Shown here: one piece after another, positions 35,701 through 44,231 of the stretch
How positions within the stretch are numbered: position 1 is the stretch's first letter
Layout: every line of letters begins with the position of its first letter
NCBI RefSeq assembly: GCF_001424405.1
Contig: NZ_LMPS01000001.1
Location: 1,733,999-1,797,998, forward strand
Length of the DNA: 64,000 nt
Direction: 5' to 3'
DNA from: Dyadobacter sp. Leaf189
Lineage (GTDB): Bacteria; Bacteroidota; Bacteroidia; Cytophagales; Spirosomataceae
Made by a program: the position numbers and the translations under genes
Notes under the pieces: model-generated
Seen by the model: the letters and a program-made list of their open reading frames with translations, nothing else
Told to the model about the DNA's origin: nothing
The model's database searches: none

Positions 35701-36718
35701 AGGGCTCTTCCTGAACTTTGGAATAGGGTTGCCGGGCAATGTTTACATCGCCGATATGTTGATGATACCCGACAATGAAAAAGAGGCTTCGACGAACAGG
35801 CCGTGGCTTAAAATCCAGAGAAATGCAGCCAATAAAAAGTACAAGCTTATCATTGTCAACCATTTTGAATATGACCTTCAAAATGCAAATACAAACCGTA
35901 TCAAACTGAATTTTCTGGAAGAACTGACACAGCGGAGTAATTGCAAGATTATCATTGTTTCAACTGTTCACCCCATTAATTTTCTCGATTCTCTCAACCA
36001 ACTGGAAAACAGAAAACCCGTTGGACAGAGGCAGCCTGCGCACGATCTCGAAAGATGGCATGTAGTCCTCTGTCATTTCAAGATTATTATCAGGGGGATT
36101 AAGGATATGAAACCGGGGAGCAGTTTCAGGAAGCCGGTCTGGGAAAGGGAGTTGAAAGCAGAGCTACAATCCGGACAATTTCTGAGCAGCATGCAAAATC
36201 CAACCCTTTTAGCTTTGAATCCACTTCCGCAAAGTACAAAGGCCAGCATACACAGCGATTCCCTCGCTTTCAAGATGGAAATCACATCGCACTATTACTA
36301 TATGGGATTATGGCAGTCCCTGACCAAGGAAGAGAAGTTCATTCTGTACGACTTGGCCGAAGACGGGCTTGTGAACCCATTTGACGATTACAACCTGACT
36401 CTGCTGATCCGTAAAGGCCTTATTTTGCAGACAGATGCGGGGTTAAGTATTTTCAATGTCGGTTTCCGGCACTTTATTCTCACTTCCATCGGTACAACCG
36501 AAGTGATGAAAATACGCAGCCAGATCAGTGATAACGGTACCTGGAACAGTTTCCGCATTCCGCTCACTATCCTGATCGTAGCCGTTTTTGCATTCCTGTT
36601 TGCCTCACAGCAGGAAGCTTATGAAACGCTTTTGAAGTACCTTTCCGTACTCACCATCTCCGTTCCCACTGCATTAAAATTCTTCGCGATGTTTGAAAAA
36701 ACACCGAAAAGCAGTTGA
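32753..36718 (+). CDS. polytopic membrane protein with Cache-like sensor and degenerate AAA-like domain (1321 aa)
   Basis: I know no named family for the whole protein. TM1 is near residues 21-42, followed by an extracytoplasmic domain to ~240, two helices (242-260, 273-297) and a second extracytoplasmic domain (~300-565) with Cache-like features (GDRIYFKQIIEGRPNH, GFTFAIADQTGKVLYHSYP). About seven more membrane helices follow to ~925. The cytoplasmic part then has a P-loop-like strand and loop, LFMIGPPGASVIELI (~955-970), without the Walker A lysine. KLIIVNHFEYDL (~1030) is Walker B-like and CKIIIVSTVHP (~1063) is sensor-1-like. A winged-helix-like stretch (LTKEEKFILYDLAEDG to FRHFILTSIG) and two C-terminal helices end the protein. 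It looks like a stimulus-sensing membrane pseudo-ATPase. It lies 53 bases after the haem peroxidase gene. Confidence 0.7.
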   Translation: MMDGEASAVSLSSFFRLDRKQVIVLATLLFILVAGALYFFIYIPSNRRHVEDLRFRAIQNIDRNIDNKIKNSVELMNRLLIAYERDSTNAQTYINTFKSINFKLSLISKADRQDSSTFISMNRNHVKIGLINKRLRINMEYLLPKFVDPLLSGEAFDNYLLVGSNNEIIYQTFPSGITTLGLDSLDRKLYANNSVRNIRLGGTAYKLFRQRIRLDSTNYVTLAGLLKAQKYQQLNTSLPENLVVLMLFIMLALVLCLPWIKLYHMGSQDRLTVFDGLFAFASSLLLLAFLVFAFLKYNKTMRPGEDPFLVSSRSLAHDIKNAYKQDIISAYRVITSVDSARRKDKLARSLSDISPAILDKQTSLTQSFQDLQSAKLLAGLLRGVDMVEMFGLDTTGEEKYNYNRRQSAPLSNYGDRIYFKQIIEGRPNHIKVGKEEIAFGLEQVVSWTTGSFITVVSRAAEKNDSVTCVAIAFTPKSVTRPLLPKGFTFAIADQTGKVLYHSYPFKNLNENLVEEFSETDLLPILSGKEATVMETKYGEKTFNVYVLPFSELPYNIVIFEDAGFTSERDTKVFVFTFSLLLVFFLFLAILFVVIYLLYQRPSFLKKHYFDITWLGPNAKFKPRYLLVIGFNLVIICLLLIFSLYTSLLQFLFILLFAATSVSIFLNSQYKRSYFRLGDDKFKQKKRAVSTLWCIVGIIATAAFVNTDFKHFGLFAAVAGVFWLVYARFTSRMRQRRSLLIFTGKFRLSACFTTMVFTRLIIMSALPVAYFFTFAYNHESSLLASYRHRQFVSEYGERQGAAGLPKDAGVFYDGVWILPGKQLEATEQQADQLTKWLQRKLMEYVPHGEEMFYAGADKMGGYTRVGSSTITHFPDGTKPYEILAANTAYALPTPVEVGGIGWKGISYWLIFAGALILFVFLLHRVIRKLFALNLPKQTGWDEIDEQLLVYNDQNAHLFMIGPPGASVIELIRKEIKSKRYLGLKGLFLNFGIGLPGNVYIADMLMIPDNEKEASTNRPWLKIQRNAANKKYKLIIVNHFEYDLQNANTNRIKLNFLEELTQRSNCKIIIVSTVHPINFLDSLNQLENRKPVGQRQPAHDLERWHVVLCHFKIIIRGIKDMKPGSSFRKPVWERELKAELQSGQFLSSMQNPTLLALNPLPQSTKASIHSDSLAFKMEITSHYYYMGLWQSLTKEEKFILYDLAEDGLVNPFDDYNLTLLIRKGLILQTDAGLSIFNVGFRHFILTSIGTTEVMKIRSQISDNGTWNSFRIPLTILIVAVFAFLFASQQEAYETLLKYLSVLTISVPTALKFFAMFEKTPKSS

Positions 36719-36861
36719 AGGAGCCACCAGTGGCTTTCGCTTCTCCCGTTATCCGGCGAGGGTGTACATTGAGGAATGTTTTGTGCGTTTGGAATGCACA
36801 TTTTTTAATTCACAAACGTGAAAAACACATAGTCCTGTCATGAATAAAATCGGTTTTGAAG

Positions 36862-36885
36862 GGAGCTGCCATTAAAGGCAGCTCC
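36862..36885. terminator. hairpin between convergent genes
   Basis: GGAGCTGCC (36862-36870) and GGCAGCTCC (36877-36885) form a perfect 9-base stem with an ATTAAA loop, 1 base beyond the esterase stop codon. There is no clear T-run on either strand. It probably protects or ends the esterase transcript and may serve both convergent genes. The rest of 36719-36886 shows nothing else. Confidence 0.5.
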
Positions 36886-36886
36886 T

Positions 36887-39214
36887 TCAAGGTTTCACTT
36901 TCGCAAAGAATTCAGCGATTTGTGCGGACATTTCAGGTGTGATCCTGTTAATCTCCTCGGGATAACTCACTATTAAATTAGCGCTTGAATTACCTGTCGC
37001 ATACACGGATTCCGCTTTTTTCATCGTTGCGCGAACTGCCGGAATGTTGCTGTACCTGTCAAGCGTAGGCGCAATAATCAGCAGTGGCTTGGGCGCAATG
37101 CACGAAATAATTTCGGCCATATCGACCGGCGTGTCCTGCGGTTTTTTGGCGAAGTATCCCAGCTTTGGCATCAGTCCGTGCCAGTCAGCAATACTCCGGA
37201 TCGATTCGTAAGTACTGTCCGATTCGCGCCAGGGCGAGAATGCGGCGACTGTTGCCAGGCCAGCCACGCGAGTATCCTGCGCGGCAGTGATGATCGCGGC
37301 GATTCCGCCTACGGTATTACCCAGCAGGAAAATTCTGGTGGAATCAATTTCAGGAAAGGTGCTCAATGCATCCATGCAGGCTTTCGTATCGCTCACAATC
37401 TTGCCCATTTTAGACCATTCCGGGAAGCGCTCATAGAAGTAGCGGGCTTCCTCCATTCTTGTCCCAAAACCAAAAAGATCGAGCGCCAACACTGCAAATC
37501 CCTGGTCGGTGAATGTCTGGAATAACCTGCTGTTTCCCTGCCTGTCCGTACTGTACCCATGTGCATAGCCGTGGGCATAAGCGTATTCGTGCAAATAAAT
37601 CACGACCGGTATTTTGCCATTTGCAGGTATCTTTTTCTTGCCGGTCGCGTCAGCCGGATAGTAAACCGTAGCTGCCACATGGTCGCCCAAAGCGGTATAT
37701 GGTCCTAAATGTTCAGCAACAGCACCTTTCACAACCGGCCTGCCGGTGATCCTGTCAATCCAGTCTATACGGGACGATTCTGTTACCGCAACCTTGTCCG
37801 GGCGTACTCCGGACGGTTCCTCGCCCAACAACCATTGAAGGTTTTTCAGGATAGCGGCTTTCTGGTTCCGGGCTTTGGCAGGATCTAAATGCACCGGCTT
37901 CAACTGTGCAGCTTCGGAAGCTTGCCCGGCGTGTGCTGCGGCCCATTTGTCGTATACAAAATCAAACTGCAGTTCGGTCTGCCAGGGGATGTTTTTTCTT
38001 CCAAATTGCTTGTCAAGGAAATCAATGCACCTGGCTACGTCACGCGCCGCCACGGCGTGTTCGCCCATGCGCGGGGCCAGCGCAATGTGATCGGGTACCC
38101 CCAGGAAATTGAACACTTTTCGTGCCGAATGGTAGCTCTGCTCGCTTGCCCAGGGATTCAGCTGCTGCTCTGCCACGGAATATTGAAACACCACACTGCG
38201 GGGCGCAATGAGTGAAATCAGCAGGTTTTGGTCAATGGGAAGCTTGTCCTCCCGCCCGAAGAAAAACCGCAGCCGGGGATGAAACCAATGCGCTGCATTG
38301 GAAGCAATGTCGTCAAGCGTCTGGTTTACATACTGCGGATCACTCATGCGAAATGGCGTTATACCGCCGGTACCGCAACTGCTGGAAACCACTGCGGCAA
38401 TGCGCTCGTCAAATGCGCCGGCCCAGAGCGCCTGCTTTCCATTACGGGAGTGACCGGCAATGGCGATTTTCTTCACGTCCACTTCCTTTCGCGTCACCAG
38501 GTAATCGATCACGCGGGATGCTCCCCAGGCACGTCGCATTAATGCCGTGAAATCGTATTCGGGGTAAAGTGCCTGGTAAGCCTGCGTATCGTCTTTTGTA
38601 TCAGCGCCAGCATAAACGCAGCCAATGTAACCTCGCTTCACAGCCAGCTGCGCCCAGTTACGGTGCGTCCATGGCGTCATATACACGGGAAACGGTCCCT
38701 TACCCGCCGGTATCATCAGCTCGAAGGTCATTTTGGCTGCATTGTTTTTACCAAAGCTGACCTCAACCATTTCAATGCGGGTACCGCCGTCGGTTTTCTC
38801 TGAAAGTACTTTTACTTCAAATGTTTTCGGTGCGGGCGGGATCTTGCCGGAAACCCAGTGCTGATATTCTTTTTTAATCCATTCCCGCCGGGTTTCCCAC
38901 TCTGCCCTGGTGCGGACAGGATAGGATTTTCCATTACTGACGGTAACCAGCGGCTCAGGCAAATACGGCGCAGAGGGCATTGCTGAAAAGTCGGGCGGCA
39001 GCTCGCCGGTGCGGTGCAGCCAACCAAGCCAGGTGCTGTCCTGTGCCGTTATCCGGCGACTGATCGCGTGCCGATGATCCTTTGGCTCGTTGATTTTGAG
39101 GCTTTCCTGCAGATACTGCCTGCGTCTTTGCAGGTCGGGCTGGGCAGCTGCTTCGCTACCCAGCCACCCCGCAGCCAGCAGGCAGGCAATTATAGAAATC
39201 GCGCTAACCTTCAT
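36887..39214 (-). CDS. two-domain alpha/beta hydrolase: CE15-like esterase plus inactive-looking second domain (775 aa)
   Basis: Secreted (signal peptide 1-24, ending SEAAAQ). Domain 1 (~100-405) resembles glucuronoyl or acetyl-xylan esterases. It has the nucleophile motif GHSRNGKQALWAG (Ser256), SSSCGTGG, and a late His386 in RMGEHAVAARD. CE15 enzymes cut the ester between glucuronoxylan and lignin. Domain 2 (~500-775) has a second hydrolase fold (VVIYLHEYAYAHGY, FAVLALDLFGFGTR, KPLLIIAPTLDRYS). Its nucleophile elbow reads GNTVGG (Thr634 for Ser), and no histidine is seen at the end (SYPEEINRI), so it is probably not catalytic. The gene follows SusCD by 25 bases, so the enzyme likely removes ester decorations from the glycan bound by that pair. 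Confidence 0.8.
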   Translation of the reverse strand: MKVSAISIIACLLAAGWLGSEAAAQPDLQRRRQYLQESLKINEPKDHRHAISRRITAQDSTWLGWLHRTGELPPDFSAMPSAPYLPEPLVTVSNGKSYPVRTRAEWETRREWIKKEYQHWVSGKIPPAPKTFEVKVLSEKTDGGTRIEMVEVSFGKNNAAKMTFELMIPAGKGPFPVYMTPWTHRNWAQLAVKRGYIGCVYAGADTKDDTQAYQALYPEYDFTALMRRAWGASRVIDYLVTRKEVDVKKIAIAGHSRNGKQALWAGAFDERIAAVVSSSCGTGGITPFRMSDPQYVNQTLDDIASNAAHWFHPRLRFFFGREDKLPIDQNLLISLIAPRSVVFQYSVAEQQLNPWASEQSYHSARKVFNFLGVPDHIALAPRMGEHAVAARDVARCIDFLDKQFGRKNIPWQTELQFDFVYDKWAAAHAGQASEAAQLKPVHLDPAKARNQKAAILKNLQWLLGEEPSGVRPDKVAVTESSRIDWIDRITGRPVVKGAVAEHLGPYTALGDHVAATVYYPADATGKKKIPANGKIPVVIYLHEYAYAHGYAHGYSTDRQGNSRLFQTFTDQGFAVLALDLFGFGTRMEEARYFYERFPEWSKMGKIVSDTKACMDALSTFPEIDSTRIFLLGNTVGGIAAIITAAQDTRVAGLATVAAFSPWRESDSTYESIRSIADWHGLMPKLGYFAKKPQDTPVDMAEIISCIAPKPLLIIAPTLDRYSNIPAVRATMKKAESVYATGNSSANLIVSYPEEINRITPEMSAQIAEFFAKVKP

Positions 39215-39239
39215 GGGACAGATTTAAGAGTTGACAGTC

Positions 39240-40760
39240 CTAAAACGAGTAATGCGGATTTTGTTCAAGGGATTTGTTCTTGTCCCAGGCTTCTCTCGGA
39301 ATTGGAAACAGGATCGGAACCGTGGACAGCCAGGGTTTTTTGTCGATTTCCAGCGTTGCAAAATTAGGTCTGTTGGCTTTAATGAACGAGATAAACCGGC
39401 CGCGGCGGTTCAGGTCGGAGAATGCGCCCACCGGCTCCCAGATGAACTCCATCCGGCGCTCATAGAAAATAGCATCCAGTACCGCATCCTTTCCAAGCGT
39501 AGTAGCCTTGGGTTCGAGTCCTGCACGTGTGCGGATTTTGTTGACAAGCTGCATTGCTTCGGCCGATTTCCCTGTTTCATTCAAGGCTTCGGCATAGTTG
39601 AGCAGCACTTCGGCAAAGCGCAAAATGGGCGTATTTACGCCGGAGTTGGTGGGTGCGGGAGCTTCCCAGTATTTGGTCACGATAAAGCCCGTGCGCGACC
39701 AGCCCGCCGGTACCTGCGCAGGCATCACGAAGTCTTTAATATCCTGGTGCGCCTCGCCCGGGCCGATAATTACATCCCAGTAACGCTTGTCCTTGATCTT
39801 GCCGGCAGCATCTTTTTCAAATGCATTTACCCAGTGTTGTTGCGGTACAAAATTACTCCACGCGGCGCTGCCGGTATATATAGAAGGCGCACCTCTCGGG
39901 GCAGTTCTTTTAACGAGGTTGTTACCTTCTGCATCCACCGACGTACGGAACTGCGTTGAAAACAGGATCTCCTTGTTGTTCTCATTGCTCTCACGGAATA
40001 CATCCCTGAATTTTGGAAGCAGGTCGTGGGTATTACTTGCGATGATTTCTTCACTGTATTTCACCGCATCCGCCCATTTTTGCTGCCATAGCGAAGCTTT
40101 TACGAGGTAACCCAATGCAGCTGTGCTGGTAGCGCGGCCCACGTTTGCACCTGTCCAGGTGGCAGGTAATGTTGCAGCCGCTTCTTTCAGGTCAGATTCG
40201 ATCAGTGCCCATACTTCTGCTGCTGACGCGCGCGGAATGTCCAGTTTGGAAGTCGCATTCAGTTCTTCCGTAACCAAGGGAACACCGCCCCAGTAACTTA
40301 CCAGACGGTAGTAAAACAAACTTCTCAGGAATTTGGCCTGTGCTACAATGCTGGCCTGTTTTGCCGGGTCGAGGTTAGTCATCGCAGACACCCGGCCGAT
40401 TACGATATTAGCCCGGCCAATGCCCTGATAAGCGCCCTGGTACACGTCGCGCAAAATGGTATTGTTGGAAGGAAGGCTCAGTGAATGCAGCTCGATCCGG
40501 TTGGCGCTGCCGTCCATTTCGTACATATCACCCGCCATTGCCCATTCAATGTCAGCTGCGTCGCGCACATTGCTGAACGTTTCCTCCCGCTGCAAAATGG
40601 CATAGATACCGGTCAGGGAAGCCTGCGCATCTGATTCTGTGATAAAAAAGTTGGCGTCGGTGAGTACATCCTTTGGGGTAAGTGTTAAAAACTGATCACC
40701 GCAGGAAGCCAGCGTAGTGGCAACCAGAAATGTGCCGATGTATTTGATATACTTATTCAT
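39240..40760 (-). CDS. RagB/SusD-type glycan-binding lipoprotein (506 aa)
   Basis: Surface lipoprotein with lipobox TLASC followed by GDQFLTLTPKDVLTDANF. Family blocks are QAKFLRSLFYYRLVSYWGGVPLV, ILRFAEVLLNYAEALNETGK, IFYERRMEFIWEPVGAFSDL and the C-terminal ILFPIPREAWDKNKSLEQNPHYSF. It lies 18 bases after its SusC partner and 25 bases before the esterase gene, making a compact three-gene unit. Confidence 0.95.
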   Translation of the reverse strand: MNKYIKYIGTFLVATTLASCGDQFLTLTPKDVLTDANFFITESDAQASLTGIYAILQREETFSNVRDAADIEWAMAGDMYEMDGSANRIELHSLSLPSNNTILRDVYQGAYQGIGRANIVIGRVSAMTNLDPAKQASIVAQAKFLRSLFYYRLVSYWGGVPLVTEELNATSKLDIPRASAAEVWALIESDLKEAAATLPATWTGANVGRATSTAALGYLVKASLWQQKWADAVKYSEEIIASNTHDLLPKFRDVFRESNENNKEILFSTQFRTSVDAEGNNLVKRTAPRGAPSIYTGSAAWSNFVPQQHWVNAFEKDAAGKIKDKRYWDVIIGPGEAHQDIKDFVMPAQVPAGWSRTGFIVTKYWEAPAPTNSGVNTPILRFAEVLLNYAEALNETGKSAEAMQLVNKIRTRAGLEPKATTLGKDAVLDAIFYERRMEFIWEPVGAFSDLNRRGRFISFIKANRPNFATLEIDKKPWLSTVPILFPIPREAWDKNKSLEQNPHYSF

Positions 40761-40778
40761 GTTGTTCAGGATTAAAGA

Positions 40779-43700
40779 TTAGAAACCAAAGCTCACGCCG
40801 ACCATAAATGTTCTCGGCTGCGGATAAACGCCGTTGTCCACTCCCGACTGCAATGGGTCAATGCTGCCTATCTCGGGATCAAACCCGGAATATTTGGTGA
40901 ATGTGAACAGGTTCTGCGCGCTCACATATATCCGCGCGCTCTGGAATGCGCGGGTTTTGGCAAGAAGGTCCTGCGGGATCCTGTATCCGAGTGTAACGTT
41001 CCTGATCCGCATGTAATCACCATCTTCGACATAGAATGAAGAACTGTTGGCGTAGTTTCCATTGGCATCCACGTAGGCAAGACGGGGGATTTCATTTTTT
41101 CCGCTGCCGGGTGTCCACCGGTCAAGTACTTCCCGCGATCCGTTAACCACACCCGAGCCGCCGAAATATTTAAGGGGATAAATCGCGAATTTGTTGGAAT
41201 GGAAAACCTCGCTTCCCGCAATTCCCTGCAGCATGATATTCAGGTCAAAACCTTTGTAACCCAGGTCTACATTCATTCCGTAGGTCAGGGTAGGCCAGGG
41301 GCTTCCCAGGTTCACGCGGTCCGCATCGGTAAGCTGGCTGTCACCATTCACGTCCCGGTATTTAAAATCTCCCGCTACTGCATTAGGCTGGAGTCTTTTA
41401 TTTACTTCATCATTGGTCTGGTAAATACCTTCCACCACATAACCGCGGAAGTAACCGATCGACTGACCTACCTGTGTGAACGACGGGCTGATGCTCGTAA
41501 ATGGAAGGGTAGGGCCGGTAATCGGTTGTCCCACGCCAAGACTGAGCACTTCGTTTTTAAGCGTAGCCATATTGGCGCTCACATCGTAAGTAAATGCACC
41601 TGCTTCTCCCCGGTAACCCAGCAAAAGCTCAACACCACTGTTGCGCAGCTTTCCGCCATTGACCGAAGGAGCCGCCTGAAAACCTGCTTCGATAGATACA
41701 GGCAAGCTCACGAGCATGTCTTTGGTTGTTTTGATGTAATAATCCGCTGTGAGGTAAAGCCGCTCGTTCAGGAATGTAGCGTCGATACCAAAGTTGGTTT
41801 GTTCGCTGGTTTCCCATTTCAGGTCGGGGTTGCCGGGGCGGGACATGGATGCGCCGATTTCAAGCGCCTGGCCTGCACCGAGTACGTAGTTGTCATTCAC
41901 GGTGCCAAGCCGAATGCTGCTCAGGTAACCGAATGAACCGATCGCGTCATTTCCAAGTCTTCCCCAGCTGGCGCGCAGTTTCAGCGAGCTTACCGGCGAT
42001 ACATTTTTCATGAATGCTTCTTCGGAGATATTCCAGCCCGCTGACACGGAAGGGAAATTACCCCATTTGTGACTTGGCCCGAAGTTGGATGAACCGTCAC
42101 GGCGAACGCTGGCGGATAGCAGGTACTTGTCTTTAAATGCATAGTTGACCCGTGCCAGGTACGAAGCCAATGTATATTCGGATCCGGTACCGCTTGCACG
42201 CCGCTCGGTATCCTTGCTGCCATTTACAACCTGTAATTGTTCATTTTGAAAATCGCGCGCAGTCACGCCGATCCAGTTGACGGTGTTTTTCTGTGCTGTC
42301 TGACCGGCCACGGCAGAAATCTTGTGGCTGCCCAGGGAGACTGAGTAGGATAATGTATTTTCAAGGAGCCAGTTGAGGCCCTGAGAATAATTTTCGCCCA
42401 GAATGGCCTGCAAATTACGGTAATGCCCTCTTTCAGCTTTTGGCTCCCAGGTGCTTGTGCGGTTGTTATCCGTATCCAGACCTACATTGGTTTTCCAGCG
42501 GAGACCTGGCAGGATTTCGTATTCACCAAAAATATTACCGAACATCCGCATGTTTCTCAGTTGGTTATCAATCGATTTCGCTCTGAGCAGCGGGTTGTCG
42601 CCTTGCGTGGTGTAATAGGCAGAAGAGCCATTTACCACATCATTGGGGCCGAGTGTGGGATAGAATTGCTGCGCAAGGTTGAAGATCCCGATCCGCAGTT
42701 CCTGGTTCTGCTGACCTTTTGCGCGTGACAGTGCAAAGGCGAGTGAGCTTCCGAAACGCAGCTTGTCGTTCACTTTCAAATCGCCCGTAATGCGGCCTGT
42801 AAAGCGTTTGTACCAGGTTTCGATCAAAGTACCTTGCTGGTCGCGGTAGCCAAGCGACAATGCGCCCGAAATTTTCTTACTGCCGCCTGAGATCCTGAGA
42901 TCGTAATTCTGGACCGGCGCGGTGCGGAACACCTGGTTGATCCAGTTGGTACCATTGCCGAAAGAGCCGGGATTGGCCCATTCAGGGTTAGGTGTCATGC
43001 CTGAATTGGTGTACAGTTCGTTGGCCAGTGTTGCAAATTCGGTTGCATTCAAAAAGTCGGGTTTGCGCCAGAGCTCCTGCATGCCGGTATATGCATCGAG
43101 GTTGATTCTGGTAGAACCGTCTTTACCTCGTTTGGTGGTAATCAATATAACTCCATTGGCAGCCCGCGCTCCATATATAGAAGCAGCAGCGGCATCTTTC
43201 AACACTTCAATGGACTCAATGTCATTGGGATTGACGATCGAAAGTCCGTCAATACGATCGGAGCTTCCGGAAACACCCATACCTCCGCCACCGAGCGGAA
43301 ATCCGTCCACCACATACAAAGGCTGGTTACCTCCGGTAGTCCCGACCCCCCGTATACGTACCGAAGCTGCTCCGCCCGGCGCCCCGCTGGTCTGGTTGAT
43401 ATAAACACCCGGGATTTTACCTTGAAGCGAGCTCGTAAAGCTGCTGGTAGGTACCTTCTGGATCTCATCGGCTTTCACGGAAGTCACCGAGCCGGTGAGT
43501 TCACTGCGTTTTTGTGTTCCGTAACCAACCACCACCAGCTCGTCGAGCATGGTCTGACTGGCGGCGAGCACTACCTCAATCTCTGATCTTGCGCCGGTTA
43601 CAATTTCTTTCTTTTCATAACCAATGAATGAAACGACAACGATCTCATCGCCTGCCAGCTGGATTTTCAGTCTGCCGTCGGCGTCAGTTGCGCCGCCGCG

Positions 43701-43874
43701 GGTAGTGCCTTTGATCGCAACGTTGACACCTGGCAGTGTAGTCTTGGAGGCACTGTCATACACCGTGATTTGAACATTTCGCATCTCCTGGGCGAAGGTC
43801 TGCCGCCCGGCGAACATGCAGAGTGCTACTGTCAGCAGCACAACCGTGATCTTTGAATAAAGTTTTGGAAACAT
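40779..43874 (-). CDS. SusC/RagA TonB-linked outer membrane transporter (1031 aa)
   Basis: Signal peptide 1-28 (ending RQTFAQ), then a carboxypeptidase-D-like domain (ITVYDSASKTTLPGVNVAIK, VSFIGYEKKEIVTG), LDELVVVGYGTQKRSELTGS, and a plug with NPNDIESIEVLKDAAAASIYG and RAANGVILITTKRG. The long barrel ends with VGVSFGF. There is no STN domain, and no FecI/FecR gene lies nearby. Two palindromes upstream (43921-43940 and 44001-44014) suggest control by a classical repressor or activator instead. Confidence 0.96.
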   Translation of the reverse strand: MFPKLYSKITVVLLTVALCMFAGRQTFAQEMRNVQITVYDSASKTTLPGVNVAIKGTTRGGATDADGRLKIQLAGDEIVVVSFIGYEKKEIVTGARSEIEVVLAASQTMLDELVVVGYGTQKRSELTGSVTSVKADEIQKVPTSSFTSSLQGKIPGVYINQTSGAPGGAASVRIRGVGTTGGNQPLYVVDGFPLGGGGMGVSGSSDRIDGLSIVNPNDIESIEVLKDAAAASIYGARAANGVILITTKRGKDGSTRINLDAYTGMQELWRKPDFLNATEFATLANELYTNSGMTPNPEWANPGSFGNGTNWINQVFRTAPVQNYDLRISGGSKKISGALSLGYRDQQGTLIETWYKRFTGRITGDLKVNDKLRFGSSLAFALSRAKGQQNQELRIGIFNLAQQFYPTLGPNDVVNGSSAYYTTQGDNPLLRAKSIDNQLRNMRMFGNIFGEYEILPGLRWKTNVGLDTDNNRTSTWEPKAERGHYRNLQAILGENYSQGLNWLLENTLSYSVSLGSHKISAVAGQTAQKNTVNWIGVTARDFQNEQLQVVNGSKDTERRASGTGSEYTLASYLARVNYAFKDKYLLSASVRRDGSSNFGPSHKWGNFPSVSAGWNISEEAFMKNVSPVSSLKLRASWGRLGNDAIGSFGYLSSIRLGTVNDNYVLGAGQALEIGASMSRPGNPDLKWETSEQTNFGIDATFLNERLYLTADYYIKTTKDMLVSLPVSIEAGFQAAPSVNGGKLRNSGVELLLGYRGEAGAFTYDVSANMATLKNEVLSLGVGQPITGPTLPFTSISPSFTQVGQSIGYFRGYVVEGIYQTNDEVNKRLQPNAVAGDFKYRDVNGDSQLTDADRVNLGSPWPTLTYGMNVDLGYKGFDLNIMLQGIAGSEVFHSNKFAIYPLKYFGGSGVVNGSREVLDRWTPGSGKNEIPRLAYVDANGNYANSSSFYVEDGDYMRIRNVTLGYRIPQDLLAKTRAFQSARIYVSAQNLFTFTKYSGFDPEIGSIDPLQSGVDNGVYPQPRTFMVGVSFGF

Positions 43875-43920
43875 ACATTAAGGGTTAAGGAACATTAAAT
43901 AATTGGCACTGGATACAGAA

Positions 43921-43940
43921 TTCCGGTAGCGTACCCGGAA
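43921..43940. promoter_or_regulatory. imperfect palindrome upstream of SusC, operator half of a pair
   Basis: TTCCGGTAGCGTACCCGGAA is a near-palindrome whose right half, GTACCCG, is identical to the right half of the perfect palindrome at 44001-44014. Its centre is about 77 bases from the other centre and about 57 bases from the SusC start codon. Two copies of one half-site before a single gene suggest an operator pair. Confidence 0.4.
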
Positions 43941-44000
43941 CTTAACACGACTACCTCCGAATTTTGGACTTAGCAAAAGGTAAACAAAATTTTCAAGTAT

Positions 44001-44014
44001 CGGGTACGTACCCG
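44001..44014. promoter_or_regulatory. perfect 14-base palindrome CGGGTACGTACCCG
   Basis: Fully self-complementary, with a central ACGT. It lies 127 bases upstream of the SusC start and ~277 bases before the divergent TonB receptor gene. It shares GTACCCG with the element at 43921-43940. It is probably a transcription factor site for the SusC-SusD-esterase unit; no regulator gene for it is visible here. Confidence 0.5.
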
Positions 44015-44231
44015 AAAAGTAGTAAAATTCTTTATCAGCGCAATGTCAAGTAGAATATTTTATTTAATGGAGGCTTGGCCGTTTAAAAGAATGGTAGAAG
44101 AAGTCATTCGCCTATGATCCTTTTTCTTGTTCCCTAATAGGGTAGATGTATCCTGCATGCGACGGCAGCCTGGGTGAAGGATGGCGATGCTGTATTCAGC
44201 TGCAGTGCGTTTTATAATTATTACAAATAGC

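Noticed and set aside
39231-39959. Plus-strand open frame of 242 codons
   Set aside because: Antisense to the SusD gene at 39240-40760; no motif, no promoter.
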